From: Pyrenula massariospora | Lineage: Eukaryota > Ascomycota > Eurotiomycetes > Pyrenulales > Pyrenulaceae | Assembly: GCA_021030905.1 (NCBI GenBank) | Contig: JAGFMI010000014.1 | Span: 62,001-126,000 of the forward strand | Direction of reading: 5' to 3' | DNA length: 64,000 bases | In this document: piece after piece, positions 25,082-36,300 of the stretch | Layout of the letters: each line of letters starts with the position of its first letter | Numbering within the stretch: the stretch's first letter is position 1 | Position numbers and translations under genes: made by a program | Notes under the pieces: generated by a model | What the model was told of the DNA's origin: nothing | What the model saw: the letters and a program-made list of their open reading frames with translations, nothing else | Database searches by the model: none

Positions 25082-28000
25082 ATGGATGCTGAGGAGAGCC
25101 GGCCTCGCCATGTATCCGCAGAAAGACTAAGTGTACACAACGACGGCGAAGCAGGACCTTCACAACGCACTTCCCTGTCAAGGCGGAGCCCGACTCCTAG
25201 TACCAGTGCCGGCGGTCGAACTCGCCAAAGTTCGACTTCTCTGCCAAATGGCACAGGACACGCCTCGCACCACTCCCCGGCCGCTCGCAGCGCCACCTCC
25301 TCCCTTCCACCGCATTCCGAGACCGTAACCGCACCTGCCGACACCATGGCCGCCGATGCAAACTCAACATCGACGTCGACAACCCCTTACGGTACCCGAT
25401 CTCGAAATCGCACAGGTGGTACAAGACCAAATTACGCGGAGGATCACGAGATGGACATTGATGACGAGCACCATGCTGCAGGTAATAAATCGGCTTCCAC
25501 TAGGAGAGCTGCGCCTACGTACCGAGATGATTCCCCACCATCGGAAGGCGATAAAGCACATGTTGTCAATACTCGCAGAGGATGGTCCGCCGTTAATGGA
25601 GGTGCGGTAGTAAACGGCAGCGCAGCTGCAGCCGCCAAGGACACCATTCCGGGGACATCGTCCTTTTCAGCTGCCCCAGCTACGTCTGCGACGTCAAAGA
25701 AGCGGAAGCAACCTGGAGGCTCAGTCACAAGCGCCACCTCGTCTCCACCGTCACATTACACCACGAGGCCCCGAGCCTCTCACCGAGGATATTACGAGGC
25801 GAACATGATGACGTTTGAGAACTCGGCCGCCTGCTTGAAGAACGGCGAGCTTATTGCTGATGACGGAACAGCGCTTCGTGTGAATGGTATTTATTGCTCA
25901 TACCCGTCTTAGTGGCCGTTACTGACAGTGTCCCAGATCACGCATATTTCGTCTGTGAACCGCCGGGAGAACCCTATTACCTAGCTCGTATCATGCAATT
26001 CTTACCCACTACTGGAGGTACCATTGAGTCCATCCGAGTCAACTGGTATTACCGTCCGCGAGATATTCAAAGAAGGGTACAAGACAGCCGTGTGCTTTTT
26101 GCGTCCATGCACTCAGATACATGTCCATTGACCTCTTTGCGGGGAAAGTGCCAAATCAAACACATCTCTGAGATAGACAATCTAGACGAGCACAGGAAAT
26201 CCAGGGACTCTTTCTGGTATGAAAAGCTATATGATCGGTATATGCACAGATACTACGAGATCATTCCCACAAGTAAGGTTATCAATGTGCCGAAACGAGT
26301 GAAGAAAGCCCTCGATGAACGATGGAAGTTTGTTTTGACCGAGATTGGCCGCACAAAGGAACTTACACGGGATGTGAAAAGTTGCAAAAGGTGTGGTGAC
26401 TACGCTGCTAAGTATGTGGATCTCATTATCATCAATATTCTCCAACTAACCGTATCTCAGTAATGATTCCGTTGATTGTGCTCATTGCGGCAATACTTTC
26501 CACATGACTTGTGTTCGCCCTCCACTGCTGAAAAAGCCAGCCCGCGGCTTCGCATGGTCATGTGCATCTTGCAGCCGTGCTCAAGAACGCAGGATCGAGG
26601 CTCGCCGTACACCTTTGGTCGGCGAAGCTGGTCAGGAAGAAGAAGAACTCGTCGAAGAAGAGGAAGAGCACAACCATGGCAATTATACCCGGTCAAACAG
26701 CGCCCAGCCTGAGGAAAATCCGCACCCAACGGCTACCGCCGAACAAATTGCGCAAGCAAGTCTTTGGCCGTACAGGTACTTTGGAATGCATTCTAAGCCC
26801 GAGGATGCACTAGACTACGATGATCGCATATACCCTAGAGCGTCTTCCCGTCTTGGTCCACGACATCAAGCCAATGTAAATGTCTGGCATGGTCAGCCAG
26901 TTCAGCTTGTAAAGCCCTCTGAGATCAAAAGAAAATACGTCAAAACTGCAAGCCATAAGAAGGACGCAAAGCTGTCTAAAGATACCGTCACTGCCTATGA
27001 ATTTGATAAGGAAGCAAAACTGACACGTCCTAAGTGGGTTCAAGACGAGCCACTTGGCTATGTTCCAAGAGGAGAAGATGAACCAGTGGAGATCCGAGGG
27101 AAGAGAGAATATACCGCACAGCTTACGTTCAGAATGCCAGAACCAACCACAGACATTTCCAGAAGTGGGATTGATAACCCTGATGATTGCGAGAAAATTG
27201 TCGATGAGTACATGCAAAAAGTCAAAGAGATGGCCCCCATCTTCGGGCTCAAGCCATATTCTACAAATCTGTTGACCAAGGCGCTGGAGATATTGTGCGA
27301 GAAAAACTACGATACTGATCAGGCGCTTACTAAAGTCAAAAATCTTCAACTTCGTACGGATCTCAAGGAACCAGACTTGAACAGAGAGGAAATTAAACGA
27401 TTCGAAGAAGGAGTTGCCAAATACGGCTCGGAGCTGTACAATGTTACGAAATATGTTGGCACTGTTAAGCATTCTAGAATCGTTCGCTTTTATTATATGT
27501 GGAAGAAGACCGAACGTGGGCAACAAATTTGGGGCAACTATGAAGGCCGAAAATCCAGGAAAGAGGCTAAGCGCAGCGATGAAATGAAAGCGAAAGATGC
27601 GAATGCCTCTAAGCTTTTGGATGATGTGGCGGACGATTATGACGACTCTGCATTTGACAACAACAAGGCAGCGGCAAAAGGACGTGGATTTGAATGTAAA
27701 TTCTGTTTCACACGGTCTTCACGACAATGGCGCCGGGCGCCAGCCACAGCTCCTGGCGCCATGGTACCTCGTGATTCTTCTACGAAGGCTGCTAAGGACA
27801 AATCTTCCTACCTAAACGTGGCACTGTGCCATAGGTGCGCTATACTCTGGAGAAAGTACGGCATTCAGTGGGAAAGCATCGACGAGGTGTCTAGGAAAAT
27901 AGCAGCTAGTGGAGGACGAGCATGGAAACGCAAGGTGGACGAAGAATTGATTCGAGCTCTCATCGAGGCTCAAGAAGACACTGGGGAAACAATTAGCAGT

Positions 28001-30319
28001 TCTACTGCTGCCGCCGCCGCTTCAGCTGGCGTGGACGTACCCGCAGCAATCATCCAAGTAGCTGAACCGCCGAAGAAGAAGATGAAAGCCGAGAAAGAGC
28101 AACCTCAGCCTCATATTGAAGAGCCGCCTATGGAAAAGAAAAAGGCGGTTCCAGAGAAGCCCGCTGAACCGGAACCGCTCAAACCCGAGCCTCCACGCGT
28201 TCGAACACTGCCTTGTGCGGTCTGCTGGACAATTGAAATGCCCGGAGATGAGCTCCTCAATTGCAGAGACTGCCGAATGGCAGTTCATAAATCCTGCTAC
28301 GGAGTTAGCCCTACCCGAAACCTGAAAAAATGGATATGCGATATGTGCTCGAATGACCGCAATCCAATGGTTTCCACAACTTACGAGTGCATATTGTGTC
28401 CTGTCGTCCGATTTCCCCATGAACTGATGGAGCCGCCAAAGATCTCGCATAAGAAAAAGACTGATAGGGAGCGAGAGAAGGAGAGAAAGGAGAAGGAGAT
28501 GGTGGAAGAGGCTGTCCGGCTTTACCGGCAGCAGCAACAAGCTGCGGGCAGACCAGAGAATCCGAGAGAGCCTCTCAAACGCACCGCCGGGAACAATTGG
28601 GTGCATGTTCATTGTGCTGTCTGGATGCCGGAAGTCAAGTTCTCCACCCCGTTACTCCTTGAACCGGCAGAAGGTATTGGGTCGATCCCTCCGGAGCGAT
28701 TTGAAGGCGAATGTAAAATTTGTCATGCAAATAACAGCTTTCCACTCGTTTCATGCCATCACTCGGGCTGCAACGCAAGATTTCATATTGGATGTGCCCA
28801 TCAGGGCGCTTACCAAATGGGATTTGACGTCCACCCTGTCAAGAGCACGAGACGAGACGCTGTCAGTACTATGAAACTTGGGGAGGAAACTGGATTTGTA
28901 CAGCCTGCGATTTGGTGTCCCGCCCACGTAATCCCTACTGTGGTACATTACATGTCAGATTGGACGGAAGATGATATGCCTGTTATTCTGAGCTATGCTC
29001 GCCATTTCAAGCAAGCCGATTTGTCGATGACCAGTACCGTCCGAAGAGCTGCTCAAATGCAGGTCTCTACAAATTCGTCCGCGCAAGCTCAATCCAATGG
29101 TCCGAATAGAAGGGCTTCATTGATCAATGGTGGGCATAATCGGCGCGAGTCCGCTGACAAGTCAACGAGTCGCAATGCTCACACCTCACCTTCCAGCTAT
29201 TTGCCCAACGATGATTTAGTTGCCGAGCCTGAAGTCATGATTGAGCATGAAAACGCAGTGAAACAATGCTATAGCTGCAAGGCGACAGCGAGCCCTAAAT
29301 GGTGGCCTGTTGAGAACAAGAGCAAAGTCAACGGGGCTCTTCCTCACGATCAACCTGAAATGCAGCCGGTAGTCAATGGGAACATCAAGGTCGAACCAAG
29401 TTTATCTTCTCAAGCCCCTTCTGGTATTGATGGCGCTGTAAATGCGTCTAAAGCCTCTGCAGTGCTCTATCAGTGCCACAAGTGTCATGTTAACAAACGG
29501 AGTCCACCCACGATCAAATTTCCCGATTCGCGAGGGCCGCTGCCGACCCCTAATGGTGGCATTGTACATGGGAGTGTCTTTTATCAAACGCCGCCGCCGC
29601 CTCACACCCATATGCCCCTTCACGGTCATCCGCCTCCTGGTCCCGCACCCACCTGGCCGCCACCAGCAACTCACTGGCGCCACGAAAGCGTCCCACACAT
29701 GCGTGGAAATGGACCAATTCCTACTGTTGATGGCCCCTCCTATGGAGCTCCCCACGCAAACGGTCCTCCACCTCCGCCTACTCGCCACTATCCCACAACT
29801 CCGTACCCACCACCCATGCTCCACGCTCAAGCGCCCCCGTATGCTCCGAACGGCGTCCCCCCATATCCGCCCCCACCTCGACATTACGGTCCGCCTCCTC
29901 CGCCTCCTCCTCCTCCGCCGCCGCCGCCGCATCACCATCCCTATCCTCCTGCTGGCTCACCGCCTCAGCAAGAACCTCATCCGCCGCATCATATGCGGGC
30001 TTCGTTATCTCCACGGCCAAGTCCTCGAAGTTTTGAGACCCAACCTCAGGTAAATGGCAGCATCAATGGCGGGCCACGGCGGGAACCGGACAGAAGGAGC
30101 CTGCTGGAGCCTTATACGCCGCAGGCCCCGCCGCCACAAGCCCAGCCATCTCCCAGAGCGGACAGTGTTGGGCGCGAGAGGGAACGGAATGAAGCAGGTG
30201 CCAGTGGTGGGCTGCGGCCGACAACGCCCGGAGACTCGGAACGAGAGCGTCCCGCGAGCTCATCTGGAAGGCTCAGTGGAGCAAGCGCAAGCCCGAATCT
30301 AAGGAATCTACTCTCTTGA
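25082..30319 (+). CDS. SNT2: Snt2-type chromatin reader (BAH, PHD, ELM2, SANT, GATA-like, extended PHD)
   Basis: Nuclear chromatin protein that in fungi belongs to a histone deacetylase/ubiquitin ligase complex (Snt2 family knowledge). Exons 25082-25886, 25937-26411 and 26461-30319 give 1,712 residues. The first true ATG is at 25082 (MDAEESRPRH); the frame runs further up only from TTG. Domains: disordered 1-265; BAH about 269-400 (DHAYFVCEPPGEPYYLARIM); PHD1 about 417-460 (CKRCGDYA ... WSCASC), crossed by intron 2; ELM2 about 644-730; SANT about 733-790 (FEEGVAKYGSELYNVTKYVG); GATA-like finger about 837-890 (FECKFC ... ALCHRC); PHD2 about 1010-1060; extended PHD about 1068-1250 (WVHVHCAVWMPEV, HIGCAH). 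A further CxxC...CxxC finger (CYSCKATASPKWWP, CHKC) and a Pro-rich tail follow. Intact. Confidence 0.93.
29890..29930 (+). repeat. CCN microsatellite coding for polyproline in SNT2
   Basis: An in-frame run of CCT/CCG codons encodes about 13 consecutive prolines followed by histidines. It is the core of a Pro-rich tail and likely variable in length between strains (inference from repeat type). Confidence 0.8.
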
Positions 30320-31335
30320 AGTGCGTGAAGCAAAGAAGGAGAGCAGTTGGAGGATCTGGATTCTATACCTCTTCGCCCCCGAGCGGCTGTTGCAGATGAT
30401 AATGTGAGATGACTGTATGGTCAATTAGAATAGGCGATTGGAAGGAAAGATGTAATTGGAGGAGAGATGGTCTCGTAGATAGATGTGGCTTCAAGACGCG
30501 GTTCTTCCTACGCACCACCACGCAGGAGGAGCCGAGTTGGGTGGGGTGTTCTTGGCTTCTGTTTTCAACATCTCATTCTTTTGGGCGGAAAACGACATCG
30601 ATGGGGGCAGAGACGTTATTTGATACCCAGGGACTAAAGAGGCTTTGGCGAAGTAGGAGGGTTAGCATTGGTATTATAGATACGATTGTCCTGAGTGTAC
30701 GCCGAGTTTTGTTGTTTCTGATATCTCTATCTAGACACGATTTCATAGCACGGTAGGTATTTTGGTAGCAATTGGGCTCGTATGAAGAGGCGCCGGTACC
30801 TGTCTCATGACTCGTCTAAATGACTGCGCTTTTCAACACCACGATTGTCTCGGCCTTGAATCTGCTCCAGCATCTTTTCATACTTAGATAACATGATTGA
30901 CGGATCATCTACGATACTCACGTGGAGCACGGCGGCATATACGCGCGGCTCGCAGTGGTGCAGACGCCGGCCCTGCATCGTTCCAGCGTCCTGGCGGCCG
31001 CCCCAGCCTTGCGAGATAAGGAAGGCCCTCGTCCCCCCGGCTGGTATCTTTGCCCAATCATGCCTCGCCCACCGATCGAACGCTATGTCAAGCTGCTGAC
31101 ACTGCTGGCCCATCTCAAACGCAATAGCAAATCTTAACTGTCCCCCGGCAATCTGCGAACCTATCGTCATCATGGACAAGATAAACTTCACCATCTCATC
31201 CCTGCCGTGTCAGGCTTGTCTTTACCAACCCACCGGCACCATCGCTGCCGCCCTCCAGCAACCAGCAAGCCGTGTGCAGCCTCAACTCAGTACCCGAGAC
31301 TTGTGGCCCAAAGGAGCAGAGCTCGAGATCCTAGA
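30320..31335. other. Intergenic between SNT2 and the permease gene
   Basis: Holds the SNT2 3' flank and the permease promoter. A minus-strand frame at 30805-31194 (129 codons, true ATG, MVKFILSMMTIGSQIAGG) could be a small divergent gene but has no recognisable domain; I give it about one chance in five. Confidence 0.4.
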
Positions 31336-33120
31336 ATGGCTGAAGATGAGAAGAAAAATTACTCCAAGGGTCCCGACGACGATGTGGCCATCACCATGAC
31401 GGGGGAGGTGGTCAACGCGTCGGGTCACCGCGACCAGCTTTCACGACAGTATGGGCTGTTGAGCATCTGCGGTCTTGCCTTGACGGTTGACAATGCTTGG
31501 ATTGCTATTGGAACTTCTCTATCGTTATCCATCTGTAAGAGCACCATTGATTGTCTGAAAATGAGAGACTAACCCTCACTGCAGTTAATGGTGGCCCTCC
31601 TGGCGTTATTTACGAGTTCCTGGTTGCTGTGCTGTACTACGCCTTCATAAACTCTTCCATAGCAGAGGTTCGTGATCTTCACATCCCGCCCATTGCGACC
31701 CTTTCCCCTGCCTCCGAAGTATGCCCTACAGAAGCTGACGTTTGGACAAACAGCTTGCAAGTTCAATACCTTCCGCCGGCGGCGTCTACCATTGGGCCTC
31801 GATCACCCCAGGTCCCCAGAAAGGAAGAGTTATGGGCTTCTTCGCAGGATCGCTGAACTTTTTTGGCTGGCTCTTCGATCTCGCCTCGATCGTGTACATC
31901 ATGTCGCAGCTTGTGGTTAGCATGTACGGCGTCTACCATCCAGACTTCAGCCCTCAGCCGTGGAACTCTTTTGTAGCACTTGTTCTCATTACTTGGCTTT
32001 GTATCGCTGCAACCATTTTTCTGAACAAATTTCTACCCGCACTGCAGCAATTCGGTCTCTTTATCATCATTGTCGGCGGACTGGTAACTATCATCGTCCT
32101 TGCTGCGATGCCAAAACAGCACGCCAGTACATCCTTTGTTTGGACAGACTATGAAAACACAACCGGCTGGAGTGGAGGAGTTGCATTCCTGACTGGAGTC
32201 CTCAATGGCGCCTTTACAGTGGGAACTCCGGACTCTGTCACACATATGGCAGAGGAGCTTCCCAACCCGCGAAGAGATTTGCCACGTGCTATTTTTGCGC
32301 AGATCACTCTCGGTGCAATCAGTGAGTATTTTTCGGTACCACATGTGGCTGAGTATAAACCTGACCTTGTCTCGCAGCTGCCTTCTGCTTTATCATAGCT
32401 CTCTTCTACGGCGTCAACGATCTCGACAAAGTCACCGCTGGCTTTCCTCTTGCAGGCGCCTACTCTCAAGCCACCAATAACAACGGTGCCACCTTCGGTC
32501 TCCTCTTCATTGCCTTCCTCTCACTTGTCCCTTGTATGATTGGCACCTTTCTTACCGTCGGCCGCACCTGGTGGGCCCTTGCACGCGACAACGCCACACC
32601 TTTTCCGCATTTCTTTTCGTCTGTCAACGAAAACCTCAGTTGCCCTATTCCCGCAACTCTTTTTGCTGGTGTCATGACGACGGCTCTCGGCGCAATCACA
32701 TTGGGCAGCAAGACGGCGTTCAATGACCTAGCAGGGTCTTTCATCGTCCTCACAACTTGCTCCTACGCGATCCCTATCGCAGGCAACCTCTTTACTGGCA
32801 GGAAAAATGTTCCAAGAGGACCATTCTGGATGCCCGGCAGCGTAGGCTTTGCGGTCAATGGCATTTGCCTTGTCCTCATTGTGTTTTTCAACATTATGTT
32901 TTGCTTCCCGTACGCGCTACCCGTGGCCGTCAGCGCGATGAACTATAATAGTGTGATTTTGGTTGGTGTGCTGGTTATGACAGCTTTCTGGTGGTTTGTG
33001 CATGGGATAAGGAAATACCCCGGGCCAAAGGCTATGCAGGTTTTGCAGGAAGAGAAGGACGTGGGCGAGAGGAGAATGAGCAAGACATTATTGGCCGGCA
33101 GTATATCAAGGTTTGAATAG
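31336..33120 (+). CDS. APC-superfamily amino acid/choline-type permease
   Basis: Plasma-membrane transporter of the fungal amino acid/choline (Hnm1-like) family; substrate not predictable from sequence. Four exons, 31336-31534, 31585-31667, 31754-32321 and 32378-33120, give 530 residues, normal for about 12 membrane spans. After a charged N-terminal tail, the first helix follows QYGLLSICGLALTVDNAWIA; then FNGGPPGVIYEF spans intron 1 and IPSAGGVYHWASITPGPQKG is the hallmark loop. Next come AFTVGTPDSVTHMAEELPNP and PRRDLPRAI. GRTWWALARDNATPFPHFF and KYPGPK near the end are also typical. It converges on the NRPS gene with only 260 bp between them, so it may serve the same locus (inference). Confidence 0.9.
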
Positions 33121-33380
33121 CTATACGAGTTTTAAGTGTCGATCAATCAAGATTTTTTGCAGCCTCTTTCAGTTGTCCTAAAGTGGATGGGACGCTTTCC
33201 CGGATGTATTTGGATTTGCATCGCCTTCAACCTCTGTGAAGCGAGCGAGTCTCCTCAAGGATTCGAAGCTGAAGGCTAAAGAATGACTAATATATCACAA
33301 TCTTCCCCCCTCCCTTTCGAGCCCAGAACGAGTGTCAGGTCAGCGCTGGTAAATCTCACTCATAACTGAACATTGCGTCC
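33121..33380. terminator. Shared 3' region of convergent permease and NRPS genes
   Basis: A 260-bp gap between two convergent stop codons; it must contain both 3' ends. No specific polyadenylation motif can be assigned with confidence. Confidence 0.4.
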
Positions 33381-36300
33381 CTACTGATCGTCCTTGCGAG
33401 CATCCTGTTCACTTACCGTTGTATCAATTTCCTGGACGTCCACAGCTCTCACACTCCCAAGCACCTCCCCGACAGTCATCTCCTCGTGCCTCTCCAAGAT
33501 ATTTTCTAGAACCCCTTGAATCCCCTTCAGCAACCCCTCCACAGCTTCCCCGTCAATAAACCTCTCATCGAAGTAACCCACCCACCTCATCCACCCTTCC
33601 GCCTCAAACAGGTCAACATTAACCCCAAACGGATCATCACACCCCATGCTACTCCCCCGAAACTCCATCCCCAGCCCCTCCCCCATCCGCTCATTCGGCT
33701 GCGGATTGATATTCATATTCACCGCGTCTCGCCGCAGCCGCGTCATCAGCCCCGGCTCGTCCCCGAACGCGCTGTCGTCCATCTCGCGCAGCTCCAGCCA
33801 GCCGAGGTGCTCGTGCGGCATCATCTCGCGCGCGACGCGCTGGGCGGCGCGGAGGAGCTCGCGGACGGGTTTCTGCGGTGGGTGGATGGGGATGCGGACG
33901 GGGAGGAAGAGGGTGGTGGGGCCGACGAGGTCCTGGATGCCGTCGACGGGGTGGTTGCGGCCGGAGCGGTCCGAGTAGAGGACGATGTCGCCGGGGGGTT
34001 GGGGGTGGCGGAGGTGCTGGGCGAGGGCGAGGGCGGTGGCGACTTCGAGGAGGGTGGGGAGGGTGCAGGGTAGTCTTGCTGTGATGGTGGGGCGGGGGAG
34101 GGGCATGGTGATAGTCTTTTCCTTGATGGTAAAGGGGAGCATGGTAGGGAGGCCTTTTATTGATGGTAAGATGAGAAGGGGTTTGGTGGTCGCGCCGGCG
34201 AGGTAGGTTGTCCAGAAGGAGAGTGCGGCCGTCTTGTCGGATTGGGAGACGTATTTGATGAAGGTGTTCATCTTTGGTGGTGAAGGCGAATCAGGGCTGG
34301 GTAAAGACGTCTCAGAGTGATAAAGTGTCTCGAGCTCTTTAAAGAGCATGCTTCTTGCAAAGGCATCATAGATGAGGTGTTGGACAGTCATAACAAAAGA
34401 CCGCAGACAGTCAGGCGCAACAGGCTCGATAATGGCAAGCCGTATCAGACGATCGCCGAAGCCCATGTGGTTCACGCTATCCTCTTGAAGGTACTGCTCA
34501 AGGTTGCTCGCTTCTTTCCATCTGAAATGGTCAGGCTCCCTGATCACAACCTGGAATATACCAAATTTTGTGTTAATCACCCGTGTCCGAAGAGCTACAT
34601 GACTGCGGATAAGATGGTCCCAGGCGGCCATGAATCTTTGTAGATCCATCGACCGTGGCAGAGAGTAAACTGTTTGTGATTCCCAGTCCCAGCGTCCATT
34701 AATGTCTTTCTTGGCTTCGGGGTATCCAGTGATATAATGTGACTGCATTGCAGTCAACGGGTAGATATCCTCGACTTCCTCGACACCGATGCTGCATTGG
34801 ACCATGGCTTGCCGACGGATGTCTTCCAAATTGTGGTCTTTGAGCAGAGAGAAAGGGCCAATATCCGCGGCTGATACCTTTTCGTGCACAGCCAAAGCTA
34901 GATCCTTCAGGACAGGGTTCTGGAAGATCTCACTAACTGTCATGATCAGACTCTGCCTCCGTGCCATTGACACTAGACGCATTGCTAGCACGCTGCCGCC
35001 TCCAAGCTGAAAGAAGTCATCCTCGATTCCAAAATCACTGATGTTGAGCAGGGTTTTCCAAAGGTCGTATATACGCTTTTCCATCTGAGTTGATGGTAGC
35101 TTAAGCTCACGTCTACAAGCTTCTGTAATCTTTGGAGCGACGTCAATATGGTTCGGTTGGAAGACCTGCAAAGTGTTGGTCTCGGATTGCCTGAGCAGAT
35201 CAGAAATGGTTGTTGTAGGATCACTCTCAGAAATTTCATGGAGTATATGCTCCATTTGTTGGAACAACTTTCGAATTTTTGCCTCGGATAGAATTTGATG
35301 GTCGAATGTGGCTCGAAATTCAACATTGCCATCAGCAAGTTCGCACTCCATTACGATTGCGAAGTCCATCACCGGGAAAGCGTAACTTCTTCCTAGGAGA
35401 AGCCTAGAGCTTTGAGACCTGTTCGCAGATTGAATGACTAAAAGACTACGGAACCTACATGCAGCTACCGCGTCTTCGCTCACGCTTCGAATGTTCTGCA
35501 GACCAAATTGCTGATGTGGGAGGATGTCCAGATACTGATTCTGAATTGATTGCAGAAAATCTGATACTTTCTGATCGTGCGTGAATCGAGCCCGAAATGG
35601 CAAAGTTGTGACGGTAGGTCCACGAATCCGTTCTATCCCCTCGAGCTGTGCAGCACGCCCATTGAAGGTCATGGCGGTAACGACGTCTGACGAATCCGAG
35701 TAATTTCCTAGCAAAAGTATCCATGCTGCTTGAATCATCGTAGCCAGTGTCACAGAGCCTTTCTTGAATTCTTTCACTTTGTATTCTAGTTCAGATTCTT
35801 GATGTGAATAGAAATGCCGATTGATATGGCTAGATCTTTGAACCTTTGGAACATAGCCAGGATATGGGAAAGGCGGGAAGACAGTACTCGTTGCACCAGC
35901 GAGCTGCTGTTTCCAGAAAGATCGAGCGGCCTCAATATCTTGCTGTCTGATATGTCCGATAAAGCTATTGAAGTCCGGAACTCTAGATGCTGAGAGTGAT
36001 TGCCCGAAGTACTCATTTTCCACTGCTGCAGTAATTTCCGATTCGGCCCAGCCGTCTGCTAGAGCATGGTGAACGTTCCAAACCAGATGACGCTGAGTGT
36101 CAGGCTGATGAACCACGATCAGTCGCGACATTGGCTCTCCTAAATTTAGTACACGCTCTTTGGTTGTTGTAAGGAACGCGGCCAAGTCTTCATGGACGAC
36201 TTCCCACCTCAAAGGCTCTTCTATAACGACTTGTAATAACTCTGACCCAAAATCGAAAAACCTAGTTCGCAGCACTTGGGTATGATTTGAGACTGCTTCC

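Noticed and set aside
29402-29938. 178-codon Arg-rich minus frame
   Set aside because: Mirror of the SNT2 Pro-rich repeat; poly-Arg arises from reading CCN repeats backwards.
30805-31194. 129-codon minus frame next to the permease
   Set aside because: Not listed as a gene because several other frames in the same bases are equally open and it shows no domain; kept only as a note in the gap entry.
33516-34206. Plus-strand frames of 70-185 codons
   Set aside because: They lie opposite the GC-rich end of the NRPS, where stop codons are rare; composition is Gly/Arg/His-rich.
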